From Lepidostoma basale (taxonomy: Eukaryota; Arthropoda; Insecta; Trichoptera; Lepidostomatidae): a stretch of 64,000 bases of DNA. The notes under the pieces were generated by a model, which made no database searches, was not told the DNA's origin, and worked only from the letters and a program-made list of their open reading frames with translations. Below are positions 53,165-62,943 of this stretch, in pieces (positions within the stretch are counted from its first letter, which is position 1; each line of letters opens with the position of its first letter). The stretch spans positions 1 to 64,000 of the forward strand of contig JAHDVF020000155.1 in assembly GCA_022606425.2 (NCBI GenBank). The letters run 5' to 3'. A program made the position numbers and the translations under genes.

Positions 53165-53735
53165 TGTCGCGACAGCTGTTTCGCCAACCAAGGTTGGCAT
53201 CATCGGGTGTTACAATAAACAGTTTGGTCGAACACAAAACTCTGATATTTTGAATGACTTGACTTTGTTTGTCCCCGACAATTATCTGCGACAAAGGCAA
53301 CATAGATTATTTCACCTGCCGCTGTGTAGAACCAATCTACCTAAGGTAATGCCCGTGGGTAGGGCAATAATACTATTAAACCGCATCTCTTCGGATGTGG
53401 ACATTTTTCACGATAGTGAGGCTACCCTCAGAAAGCATCTATCTCTTATGTATTAAATTACTATTTGCTTCTCTACTTATTGTTTTCGAATATATATATT
53501 TTTTAATTGTCTTCTGTTTTTCTTTTTTTCTGACTTGCTCTCATTTGTTTTCTTGCTATATTATTTGTAATTTTTTTTTTTTTAATTGTTAATTTTATTT
53601 TTGTATATGTGATTATAAACGATTTGGATTTGTTATTCTGTAATGTTTATAATTTTTTGAATAAATTGAATTGAATATTGTAACACCTGATGATGCCAAC
53701 ATTGGTTGGCGAAACAGCTACCGCGACATTTGATA
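53165..53735. mobile_element. LINE-R fragment between two inverted hammerhead copies
   Basis: The minus hammerhead at 53166-53215 has box CCGAUGA, stem II GCCAAC/GUUGGC and ACAGCUGUC. The plus copy at 53680-53727 has CUGAUGA (53687-53693), the same 6-bp stem II, GAA and ACAGCU, but ACC replaces the GUC triplet. Between them 53225-53455 encodes SDILNDLTLFVPDNYLRQRQ, HRLFHLPLCRTNLPKVMPVG and RKHLSLMY, followed by a LINE-R 3' UTR. Confidence 0.75.
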
Positions 53736-53784
53736 ACATAAATGGTGATATTATAATAGTGCTATAAATTTTAACAGTAATGGA

Positions 53785-54310
53785 TTTTGTTTTTCTAAAG
53801 TCAAATCATATCTCATGGGTTTTAAGTATTGTATCTGTTTTCAAATGTTATGAATAAAATAATGAAAAGGTCGTTAAGATAGTTTGGATACATGAAACGA
53901 ATTCATGTAGACAGAAAAATGAACAAATTATATGTAAACGATGTAAACGGAGCTAGAAATAGATGTAGGCCGTAGGAAACGTGACACGATCAATTAAAAT
54001 CAAATTTTAAAATGTCGGTCATGTAGGAAGTCGGAGATATTGACGTGCGTGTTTAACACGATGTATGATAGTAGAAAAATCGAGAGAAGTATGTCAAGAC
54101 TAATGGAAGAGAGGAGAATGGTTAAAATATTGTATACGGGTGTGTGCGTGAGTGGTCGAAGACCAAGGAAAGTATATATTCGATGTCTGAAAAATCGATG
54201 AGTGTGGATGTTACGATGTATAAATATAGAAGAAGCTAGAGAGATATATCAGGATAGAGCAGTATGGCCGACCATCCAATCTGCCTACCCCTTTAGATAA
54301 ACGGCATGAT
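53785..54310 (+). pseudogene. LINE-R tail remnant and decayed LINE-T pieces
   Basis: 53790-53845 matches the LINE-R 3' UTR (tttttctaaagtcaaatcat). 53850-54090 (aaaaggtcgttaagatagtt, agtcggagatattgacgtgc) and 54100-54310 are two consecutive, diverged LINE-T tails without open frames. Confidence 0.65.
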
Positions 54311-54506
54311 GGATAGTAAGTTAATTATATTTGCCATTTTTTCTGATTAACAGTTTTACGTGAATTTTCATTTTATAAATAAAAACGGTTAAGTTTTGAT
54401 TCATATTTAGGTTATAACATTTTGAAATATATGAAAAGATGTACAAAATATGAATAAAAAAAATTGCTACATATTCAAGCTTTCATCTATTTAGTATTCA
54501 CAATTA

Positions 54507-55052
54507 TACATAGATAAGCCATAATGGCAGTGCACAATGGTGTTCTTCTACCGACCCTTATGTATGGAAGCGAAGCATGGAACTGGTAAAAGAAGGATGA
54601 AAGTAGAATAAATGCAGTTGAAATGAGATCTCTTAGAAGAATGTGTGGATACTCTGTGTATGATAGAATGCCGAATAAAAATATAAGAAGTGAATGCGGT
54701 GCGAATGATGGTGTCATGAACAAAATAATGAAAGGATCATTAAGATGGTTTGGACATATTGAAAAAATGAATGAAGAAAGAATGGTAAAAAAAATATATG
54801 TTAATGATGTAAATGGAACCAGAAATAGAGGAAGACCGAGGAAAACGTGGCACGATCAAATAAACCAAATATTGAATGTCGGCCATGTGAGGAGTCAGAG
54901 AAATCGACGCGCGTGCATGACACGATGTATGAATGTTGAGGAAGCGAGAGAAATATGTCAGGAAAGAAAGGTGGGGCAGTCCATTCTTTCTGCCTACCCC
55001 TTCGGGGAGATGGCGTGATGGTTAGTTAGTTAGTTAGTTTACATAGATATGC
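54507..55052 (+). pseudogene. LINE-T 3' fragment with target-site duplication
   Basis: The open frame 54623-55018 reads LRRMCGYSVYDRMPNKNIRS, then SLRWFGHIEKMNEERMVKKI, GRPRKTWHDQINQILNVGHV, CQERKVGQSILSAYPFGEMA. A (TTAG)n tail is at 55019-55040. acatagataagc (54508-54519) and acatagatatgc (about 55041-55052) flank it. It is almost identical to 2958-3419 and 23451-23861. Confidence 0.9.
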
Positions 55053-55054
55053 GA

Positions 55055-55535
55055 TCAAGTTTAAAGAAACATTATTTGCTACGCCGCTACGAAGGGTGGT
55101 GGAGCAAATTGAAGTTAATATAAACATCAGATGTTCCCGCTGTCATCCTGTTTCCAAGGAAATGATCTCTCTATTGTATTTGCTCGTATTTTAATCATAA
55201 GCGTCTCGTCAAAGAAGATTGTGCTTTAAGAGTAGTCATTGGACATTATAAATTATCAAAGAAAAGATTATTAAGATGGTTTGGACACAAATAATATAGT
55301 GATAAGTAAAGCGGCAAATAAAATACCGATAGGAAATAAACCTCCAGAAAGACCACCCAAAAGAGACAGCTGGACTTCTATATCCCAGGAGCAAGCTCCG
55401 AGAACTTTATTTATTAAGGGTAAGATACAGCGATATCAATAACATATTTATAATAAAACATTTAGAATAATTGAAGTAAGGCTAATTACATGCTATCACA
55501 AATATAAAATAATAATGAAGATCTTCTGCTTAATG
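55055..55535. pseudogene. Spacer with a LINE-D-like scrap
   Basis: 55310-55400 reads, on the plus strand, aataccgataggaaataaac, then KPPERPPKRDSWTSISQEQA-like peptide. The rest of the segment (55055-55250, 55430-55535) is not recognised. Confidence 0.5.
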
Positions 55536-55539
55536 CTTA

Positions 55540-55870
55540 ATCCAATCTAAATAGATGGCGCTAGTGCAGATTGAACTAAAAAATGTGAAGTGTGGTGTTA
55601 CATTGTAACATATATACATCTTCCAAAAAAATTGTCAGACATGGTTGTCGTGAGAAGGGCGGAATGGGAAATGTTGTATTATATAAAGCGTGCGCTTAAC
55701 CCAACCAATGACAGGTCATAAGTTCGTAAGCGCCTCGACCAACATATTCTGTTTCCAATGTGCATCTTTATCTCTATTGAGGTACAATTATTCATTTAAA
55801 ATGATAACCCGCAATGGGTAAAATCCAGTATTCGTCTACAAGTATTTGTATACATTCAAAATGTTATAAA
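55540..55870 (+). repeat. REP-A copy, extended
   Basis: aatagatggcgctagtgcag through caatgacaggtcataagttc to ttgaggtacaattattc, then gggtaaaatccagtattcgt, which also follows the copy at 730-890. Confidence 0.75.
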
Positions 55871-55874
55871 ATAA

Positions 55875-56035
55875 TAGTTTACAGTTAAAAAATGACAGTG
55901 TGAAACGAGATTAAAGTTAAACTAAGACAATATGAAGCTACACATAATATTTAAGAGTTAAAATACTAATAGTACTAGAAATAAAAAATAAAATGAGGAT
56001 AAATAAAAAAAGCAATATATTATAATACTCGTATC
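55875..56035. other. AT-rich spacer
   Basis: Nothing recognised. Confidence 0.4.
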
Positions 56036-56039
56036 ATGT

Positions 56040-56175
56040 AACATCGTGGTCATATCCATGCCGAAATGTTGTAGTTAGTGCGATAAACAGGAAGATGGAA
56101 AACTTGGCTCCCGGTGTGTCCCGGTGTGAAAAATAACAGGACACAGTCCTAAATAAAGCAAAGGAAGAAGAAGAA
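56040..56175 (+). repeat. Unassigned repeat, mate of 37660-37850
   Basis: gttgtagttagtgcgataaa, then caggaagatggaaaacttgg, and an aggaagaagaagaagac tail (56162 on), which suggests a LINE 3' end. Confidence 0.55.
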
Positions 56176-56267
56176 GACTTTCGTATGAAGCACTTAATTT
56201 GTGGTGTGGCATTATTAAATATAATATGAATACACCTTTAAATTATTTTTACATAACCTTATTTTTT

Positions 56268-56315
56268 TAACAACCAACCTGTTTCGCTTCCACCGGAGCT
56301 TCGTCAGGGTTACTA
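56268..56315 (-). ncRNA. Hammerhead ribozyme-like motif (ACCGGU type variant)
   Basis: The minus strand has CUGACGA (56307-56301) intact, one A, and stem II GCUCC/GGAAGC-like with one mismatch. GAA is at 56285-56283. Stem III is ACAGGU (one change from palindromic ACCGGU), followed by U (56276). Stem I AACC/GGUU is perfect. The stem III change weakens self-pairing. Confidence 0.65.
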
Positions 56316-56409
56316 AAGACGCTAAATATAAAATCAGAGAACACCATGTTAAAAGTGTATTAATACTTGATTTCTTACGTTTTCATTCGCTTTAATTAAA
56401 TGCCAACGA

Positions 56410-56610
56410 TATAAATGAATATAGAAATAGAAAAATACGTGGCACGATCGAATAATTCAAATATTAAATGTCAGTCACGTGAGAAGTCGAAGAAATCGAC
56501 GTGCGTGCATAACACGATGTATAAATGTAGAGGATTCGAGAGACGTATGTCAGGACAGAACAGTGTGGCGGTCTATTCTTTTTGCCTACCCCTTCGTTAA
56601 TTAGTTAGTT
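56410..56610 (+). pseudogene. LINE-T 3' fragment, frameshifted
   Basis: cgtggcacgatcgaataatt, gtcacgtgagaagtcgaaga, gtcaggacagaacagtgtgg and a short ttaattagttagtt tail. Confidence 0.7.
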
Positions 56611-56614
56611 TTAT

Positions 56615-57225
56615 CCCAATACTTTTACACTTTTCAAGCACTCGTTTTTATGATATCCGGATCGTAAAATTTTCCATATGAACCGAAAACTGCATTAATT
56701 TTCTCGTGACAAAAATGTTTGCAGTAACTACTGTCGAAATAATAGTTCGCTGTCAATTTTCCCCGAAACAACGGACGGCTTTTACCGACGAGTCAATATT
56801 TACATAGAGTATTAGCAACAGATTGGGTTACTTCTATGTGTAGAGTAAATTTTATCCAAACTCAACGTTCGCGTATAATTAAAACGTTTTGAAAATAATG
56901 AAAACAGTCAGATTATCGTCAGCTTTTAATAAGTTATCCGTGTTATTAGGGTAAATTGTGAAATTGCAAGCATAATTTAATGATGCATGTCGGAAACACA
57001 AATGTGATAGTTTTTGAAAGGGAAGAGCAAATGATTGTTTGTATCATAAGTGTGAACGAAAATAACTTCGAGCAGTTGAGTGAATATGTGTATAATTTTT
57101 TGTATCCAGTTTAAACATGCTGGGATACGGATATTGATGTCGAAAGAAGGGTTGGTGCGAGTAACAAAGTGAATGGAGCTTTAAAAATAGTTATTCGAAA
57201 CAAGAAATTATCAATGAAAGTGAAA
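56615..57225. other. Spacer, nothing recognised
   Basis: No gene or repeat family was recognised. Confidence 0.4.
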
Positions 57226-57229
57226 ACGG

Positions 57230-57485
57230 CCACAATGGAGTCCTGGTCCAATGTATGGAAGCAAAGCATGGAACTGGCAGAAAAAGGATAAGAGCAGAAT
57301 AACTAACTAAACATCACGCTATCTATCTTCGTCGCCAAATGGGTAGCCAGAAAGAATTGTCACACACTTTTTTCCTCCCATAGTTCTTTGGTTTCTCAAC
57401 ATTCATAAATCTTTGTTTAAACCGTTTGTCACCTGACATTTAATATTTGATTGATTTGATCGTGCCACGTTTTACTCTGTTTTTC
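57230..57485. pseudogene. LINE-T scraps, inverted pair
   Basis: 57235-57302 (ggagtcctggtccaatgtat) is plus-strand LINE-T. From 57300 (ctaactaaacatcacgctat) the minus-strand tail region follows up to tcgtgccacgttttactctg. Confidence 0.65.
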
Positions 57486-57715
57486 AGCAAATACTGTTTT
57501 ATCTCCCAACATGCAGAATCATCCTACTTCTTGTGATGCCGGTGGGGAGAGAAATCAAACCGATGAACATGATCGCTCCTGAGATCAACGTCTTTCATAT
57601 GAGTGAAAGTGCGTTCAGAAGACAAATACTCTCGACTTTATAGAGTATCTTGTATTCTTAAAGTCGAACCATCTCTCATGCGTCCCTGGTATTATTTATT
57701 CTGGTTCTCAAATAG
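57485..57715 (+). pseudogene. LINE-R tail fragment
   Basis: ttttatctcccaacatgcag, ggtggggagagaaatcaaac, aaagtgcgttcagaagacaa, ttaaagtcgaaccatctctc. Frameshifted and close to 2154-2390. Confidence 0.75.
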
Positions 57716-57784
57716 ATGCCGTACATGTTGGACGTACATGAAAAAAAAACTCAATGAACACCTTGAATTAATACAATTTTGGTA

Positions 57785-57895
57785 AATGAAGCCTTTAACA
57801 CTGTGGAATTCCATCATGACGATTTTATAAGAATTTAAACACCGTTTTTTTTACTTTTGTCGAAAAACACATGTTTTTATTTAAAGAAATCGTGA
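57785..57895. repeat. Hammerhead-element conserved module
   Basis: aacactgtggaattccatca (57799 on) is the reverse of the recurrent module. Confidence 0.5.
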
Positions 57896-57899
57896 ACGA

Positions 57900-58270
57900 T
57901 TCTTTATTTCTTCTATGTTCGCCATACTTCGTGTTGTAGATGTTTTATTTGTCTTTATTTATATACTTTGAATATACAACACTAACTTAAAAAAAAAAAT
58001 TATCAGACGTGTTTCGGACAACCCGGTCCTTCCTCAATGATATTATAAAGACATTCAAAATATCATAAAACTGTTTACAATTATTATCGGTTTCGACAGA
58101 TGTTATTTGAATTTATACTGAATTTAATTATTTGAATTCAAACTGATCATATTTGTAAAAAAAATTATAATATTTTAAATATCTATATAATATCACTGAC
58201 GAAGGACCGGGTTGTCCGAAATATGTCTGATATTTAATTTTAAAAAATTGTAAAACTAGTGTTGTATATA
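57900..58270. mobile_element. Hammerhead inverted pair around about 140 bp
   Basis: The minus copy at 58002-58045 has core UUGAGGA (first base changed), stem II GGAC/GUCC, GAAACACGUC and stem I AUAUCA/UGAUAA. The plus copy at 58190-58233 is intact. The left part (tcttctatgttcgccatact) matches the 313-bp array, so this is another, non-tandem member of that family. Confidence 0.75.
58190..58233 (+). ncRNA. Hammerhead ribozyme, best intact copy
   Basis: Stem I AUAUCA (58190-58195) pairs perfectly with UGAUAU (58228-58233). Core CUGACGA is at 58196-58202, then one A. Stem II GGAC/GUCC (58204-58207 with 58214-58217) has a CGGGUU loop. GAA is at 58218-58220, stem III AUAUGU (58221-58226, self-pairing with two G-U pairs), and the cleavage-type C at 58227. 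All invariant core positions are present. The short stem III would need dimerisation to cleave, as known for newt and retrozyme hammerheads. Confidence 0.8.
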
Positions 58271-58274
58271 CAAA

Positions 58275-58640
58275 GTATATAACTAACTAACTAACCATCA
58301 CGCCGTCTCCCCGAAAGGGTAGGCAGAAAGAATGGACTGTCACACTTTTACTGATGCGGCACTCCATCCTTCTCTTTTCGCCCCGCGGTAATCGCGGTGT
58401 GATGGGTTGCGAACCTCATCGCCACCAATAGGCATCTTCCGCGCACACTTCGATCGTCCAACACCCACAAAATAAATCTAAAACAAATAAAATAAAATAA
58501 CAAAATAAAAATAATTTAACACAAAATGTTCTTTTTAGATGGTGCACATATTGTCTATTTAATTTATGTTCCACGAATCCACCGTTTTTTTAATTTAACA
58601 CATGATGTTTTTTTCGATGTTGCACATGTTGACATACAAA
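58275..58640 (-). mobile_element. LTS copy
   Basis: Starts tataactaactaactaacca (58279), has cccgaaagggtaggcagaaa, then tggtgcacatattgtctatt, and ends near the tgttgcacatgttgacatac segment (58619). Confidence 0.8.
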
Positions 58641-58854
58641 GTATATATAAAAGAAAAAGACAAATAACGATTTTTTAATTTATAAAAACGTTATTAAAAA
58701 CGTAATTTTTTTATTATTTCGTATTTTTTAATTTAAAATTTTTCATAGTTTTATAGAATTTTACACATATATGTATACATAAGTTATGAGTCAATCATTG
58801 TACTATATGTATAAACAGACGACAAGATGTACGAACTGTTTTCTTGTAATTCTA

Positions 58855-58995
58855 AGATGGCTGCCGGCGGCTTCGCGCCCATTTCCCGCCAAAGCCCGCA
58901 GCGCAAACTGAAAATTAATGCTTCCCGCCGGAAGACAATTTTTTCCCGCCTTGTCTAGACCCGCCGAGGAAATGTGTCAATTTTCATCCGTCACG
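58855..58995. promoter_or_regulatory. Cluster of E2F-type TTCCCGCC words
   Basis: TTTCCCGCC at 58882-58890, CTTCCCGCC at 58921-58929 and TTTTCCCGCC at 58941-58950 fit the E2F consensus. A YY1-type aagatggctgccgg precedes them at about 58854. The segment is GC-rich and non-repetitive within the window. It lies in a presumed intron. No open frame or start site was found. Confidence 0.4.
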
Positions 58996-59039
58996 TTTTT
59001 CTTTAGTTTTATCAACGACGAAAGTAAAAAAACGGAAAG

Positions 59040-59255
59040 TGCCATATTTATTATATCATAACTAAACACAAATGTCCGGATCGTCCAGCTGACGACAAGT
59101 GCATAATCTAAAATAACAATATGTGTTAAATTATTTTTCTTTGTTATTTTATTTTATATCATTGTATTTCAGATAATTTGTTTTAGATTTATTATGTAGA
59201 CGTTGAACGATCGAAGTGTGCGCGGGAGATGCCTTTTGGTGGCGATGAGGTTACT
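59040..59255 (+). mobile_element. LTS copy, 3'-truncated
   Basis: acaaatgtccggatcgtcca, ttttagatttattatgtaga, cgatcgaagtgtgcgcggga, gcctttt, then it breaks at gatgaggttactaag. No tail. Confidence 0.75.
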
Positions 59256-59339
59256 AAGGTTTAAGTACCATTTCATTTTATAAATTATTGTAATGTGTTT
59301 AATTATCAAATCAATGTTTGTTTTTTTTAAAACTCATTT

Positions 59340-59905
59340 ATAAACTAATGTATCCAATGGTTTCAAACGGATTTCGACAGCTCATCATCATCTTTTTTTG
59401 CCGTTCATTATGATTGTTATTTGTGACAAAAAATACGTTTTGACTGTTTTGGTGTTAAAATTATATAAGTTTTTTCGTTTATAAAAAGAATTTTGACAGG
59501 TGTAAAAATAAATTTTTCATTTGTTCCAATGACAATTCGAATAAATTCTTCAATAATATTTTTAAGTTCTTGCCGGTGTTGGATTGTTTAAGTGCCTAAT
59601 TACAGTAATTAAAAAAAAACAGTGGAACGTGGAATAAAAATTAAATAAACACAAATGTGCCGGATCGTCCAGCTGACGACAAGTGCACCATCTAAAATAA
59701 CATTATGTGTTAAATTATTTTTCTTTGTTATTTTATTTTATATCATTGTATTTCAGATAATTTGTTTTAGATTTATTATGTAGACGTTGAACGATCGAAT
59801 TGTGCGCGGGAGATGCCTTTTGGTGGCGATGAGAAATCCATCACACCGCGTCTCTCGCGATGGCGAAAAGAGAAGGATGGAGTGCCGCATTAACAGAGAT
59901 AATGT
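59340..59905 (+). mobile_element. LTS copy, 3' part replaced by a SINE
   Basis: The 5' part (ttttggtgttaaaattatat, gtgcctaattacag) leads to the ttttagatttattatgtaga and gagaaggatggagtgccgca blocks. At about 59905 the shared tail is replaced by the tRNA-derived SINE. A hammerhead-like bit (ttcgacagctcatcatca) occurs at 59373 on the minus strand. Confidence 0.7.
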
Positions 59906-59907
59906 CG

Positions 59908-60120
59908 ACCTTTATGGCAGAGTAGTTAGAGCTCTGACTTCCAAACCGAGGGTCTCGGGTTCGATTCCCGGCGATGGCAGTGTGATAGTCACATTGTCTT
60001 TGGTCTGGTGTAGAATTCACGTGACAATATAATGGCGATAGATTGACTTCCTATCACATGTCGTGTGAATCAATATAATAGCTAAAATAAATTGTATACG
60101 GTAATTGGATTCAAATGATG
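59908..60120 (+). mobile_element. tRNA-derived SINE
   Basis: A-box-like TGGCAGAGTAG begins at 59915, and B-box GGTTCGATTCC is at 59958-59968. Body tgtctttggtctggtgtaga, then cgatagattgacttcctatc and aattgtatacggtaattgg. Sister of 7967-8185. Confidence 0.85.
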
Positions 60121-60179
60121 TACTCATATACTATGAAAATAAAACAAAAAATTTAAATATTCAGATGTATATTTAGTTA

Positions 60180-60265
60180 AACTTCTCTGATTTTTGTGTC
60201 TTCGACCGGTTTTGACAGCTCGCTGTCATTTTCTGAACCAGAATCATCATTTCATCATTTCATGA
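60180..60265 (-). repeat. Hammerhead remnant (ACCGGU type)
   Basis: The minus strand reads gttcagaaaatgacagcgag, then ctgtcaaaaccggtcgaaga. Stem II GACAG/CUGUC and ACCGGU-GUC remain. The core box is CAGAAAAUGA. Confidence 0.5.
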
Positions 60266-60394
60266 AATTTCAAATTACAATATTAATTTTCTAACCAGGA
60301 TTTTTCTTCTTCACCCAACAATTCATGTTCTGCTAATTTCCTTTTCAAAGTTGTAGCCCTTTACACAAGGATTTTAGTACTATTGTTATAATAA

Positions 60395-60632
60395 TTTTTT
60401 AACCATTCTTTTTTCATTCATTCTTTCCATATGTCGAAACCATCTTAATGAGCTTTTCATTATTTTGTTCATAACACCATCATTCGTACCGCATTCACTT
60501 CTTATATTTTCATTCGACACTCTATCATACACAGAGTACTCACACATTCATCTAAGAGATCTCATTTCTACTGCATTTATTCTACTTTCATCCTTCTTTT
60601 GACAATTCCATGCTTCGCATCCATACATCTCA
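60395..60632 (-). pseudogene. LINE-T internal fragment
   Basis: The plus-strand view: ttcattctttccatatgtcg, accatcttaatgagcttttc, ttcgacactctatcatacac, aattccatgcttcgcatcca. No tail. Confidence 0.75.
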
Positions 60633-60642
60633 CCAAGATGTT

Positions 60643-60690
60643 GTTTGATTCTGTAAGTCCCATGGGAGAATGGGACTTACAGAATCAAAC
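60643..60690. repeat. Perfect 21-bp inverted repeat, 6-nt loop
   Basis: 60643-60663 (gtttgattctgtaagtccca, then t) and 60670-60690 are exact reverse complements around gggaga. It lies 11 bp right of the LINE-T fragment. It could be a hairpin-forming RNA or a foldback junction. Confidence 0.8.
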
Positions 60691-60699
60691 GAAAGCGTG

Positions 60700-61320
60700 G
60701 TCGTATAATATATGGTCATTTAACGGCGGAAGCAAAGTTATACACCTAATAACTCGACGAATTAAGTAAAATACGAATGAAAACTTATTTTTTTTAGAAG
60801 ATTTATTATATTTTATTACAAAGACACGCCTGACTAAGGGATTATTAAAATATACGACAATTTAGGTTTGTTACATAAAAAGGCGAAATTATGATATCAA
60901 CGAGTATGATCTTTATTTCTAGGAGTTAAAAATGTTGAATTTAATATGTTTTTTTTGTTATTACTCCAGACAAAGACACAAGGAGATTTATTTAAACCCT
61001 TAGGATTACCAATCAAAATAATTTTCGAAGCATGTCGTATTTTTTACTTTCGTCACAGGGCTGTACAGTAATTTCCCTCCAGCGAATACCTTCGCAGGAT
61101 ATCAAATCGACGGCAAGTCTTCAAATTTAGCATTCCTAGCGGAAAATTTAATAAATTTGAAAAATTTTCCACAAGGAGAGAAAAATAAATTATCCTTTGG
61201 TGTTTATTATATACAATATTTCTATTGTGCTTCTGATAATTCAAGAAGTCTTTATTTTAATATTTAAAGATGCCTCAGTTAAGATTTAAAATAACAAATA
61301 AGATCTAATATGTTGTATTT
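60700..61320. other. Spacer, nothing recognised
   Basis: AT-rich, with a minus-strand frame at 61053-61244 lacking recognisable features. Confidence 0.4.
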
Positions 61321-61325
61321 CGAAT

Positions 61326-61853
61326 GTTTTGTATTATGTGTTCTTCTTCTTCTTCAGCTTATCGCCGTCCACTCTTGGACGAAAGTCTCCTCCATGTCCC
61401 TCCATGTCGATCTCTCCTGCGCAATCTGCATCCATAGCACCCCAGCGTATCGTTCCAGGTCATCCCTACACCTCATTTGTGGTCTTCCTACTCTTCTTCT
61501 CGTGTCTTTCGGTCTCCAATTCAGCAGAATTTTGGTCCATCTTTCGTCTGCAGCTCTAGCGACATGCCCTGGCTATTTCCATTTTAAAGTCGTCACCCGG
61601 TGGATCACGTCTGTGACTCTTGTTTTATCCCTCACCGTTTCGTTCCTGACTCTATCTCTAAGGGACAGGCCTAGCATGGCTCTCTCCATCGCTCGCTGCA
61701 TGACTCTTAGTATCTCTGCACTGTGCTTTGTCAGAGTGGCAGTTTCAAGACCATATGTATTTACTAGCAGAACACAAGCTTCATATACTGTCCTCTTCAA
61801 GTTGATGGGTGTTTTTTTTTCAAGTTGATGGGTGTTTTGTATTATGGGTTCTT
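61326..61853 (-). pseudogene. LINE-B fragment with target-site duplication
   Basis: Minus-strand residues YGLETATLTK, QRAMERAMLGLSLRDRVRNE, TRVTDVIHRVTTLKWK. gttttgtattatgtgttctt (61326-61345) and gttttgtattatgggttctt (61834-61853) flank the copy, a 20-bp duplication with one mismatch. A 3' GAAGAAGAA tail lies at the left end. 5'-truncated. Confidence 0.9.
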
Positions 61854-61914
61854 AACTGAGCGTTAATAGGTTAACAAAATTTAATTGTAACGTTAAATTG
61901 GTCGGGATAACAAT

Positions 61915-62440
61915 ATATTTTTTCCACGGGGTATATCCTTGGCTCTATCCATCGGCGTTTCTCTTGGGTATGTTGGGTATAACTCCCTCGAACTGAGGAG
62001 GGAAGGATTAATGTCAACGCATTTTTTCAAACTGATTCGGGGCTCTATTGAGAACCCCTATGTTATGGAGCAAATAATTACCTGCGACAGCGCCGACATC
62101 AATTGTTATTTGCTCCGTCACGCAGAACCAACCTGCCAGTGGTGATGCCAGTAGGAAGAGTATTTCAAACGTTGAATCTAATTGTCTCGGATTTAGACAT
62201 TTTCAGTGTCAGTGAGGCAGTATTCATAAAAAAAATATACTCTGGAAAGAGTACTGCCTCACTGACGTCGACATATTTGGTTTCCTTCTGATATGTATGA
62301 TTTTTTGGTTTCATGTTGTATATCTTTGTCTTATCTTTGTAACACCGTTTTGTGTCCAAATGAGTCGCCTAAATGTTTATCGTTTTTTTATTTCTCATTT
62401 GTGTATTATGTATAAATAAATAAATAAATAAATAAATAAC
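61915..62440 (+). pseudogene. LINE-R tail fragment
   Basis: Plus-strand, with frameshifts: YPWLYPSAFLLGMLGI, then REGLMSTHFFKLIRGSIENP and RRTNLPVVMPVGR. It ends with an (AAAT)n run at 62414-62440. 62208-62222 and 62252-62266 form an inverted repeat. Confidence 0.75.
62208..62266. repeat. 15-bp inverted repeat inside the LINE-R tail
   Basis: gtcagtgaggcagta and tactgcctcactgac are exact reverse complements around a 29-nt spacer. The left arm is coding sequence for a V-S-E-A-V segment of the LINE-R tail. Confidence 0.8.
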
Positions 62441-62444
62441 AACA

Positions 62445-62940
62445 AAAAATCTGAACCCTCTCCAGAACAAAGGCCTTTCGAGTCTGCTTTGAACCAATGA
62501 GGCGCATAGGGCTATGATCAACGAATAGATAAATGTATTCACCATTGCATAATTTTGTTACGTGAAACATTGAAATACGGGTAAACTTATGGTTATACCA
62601 GAGAACACAAGCCATATTTCTATATTAGTCATACCAGTATATAATATACCTGATAAAGTATGTGTGAGTGAATTGTGAGGGAAAACCTAATTATAGGTTG
62701 ACCGAATCAGAGAGACAGATTTTGGTATGCTGTTTGTCAATACATTTATTTGTGCAGGTACCCGTTTGATGTTCGCTACAATGTCAATTATAAGGGTCCA
62801 TGTTCCAACACATTTGAACATATCAATACGCATGTATGGCTTTTCAGTTATCTGTCTGAGAATTGTTACAATTCATATATTAATACTATTTTTGATAACT
62901 GTTAAAATAAAAACTCTGTTATAAATATCACAATTGATTA
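62445..62940. other. Spacer, nothing recognised
   Basis: No gene or repeat family was recognised. Confidence 0.4.
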
Positions 62941-62943
62941 TAT

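Noticed and set aside
62755..62930. Continuation of the K2P gene after cag at 62758
   Set aside because: Translation in the required phase lacks the YG of the selectivity filter and hits no pore or M2-like sequence.
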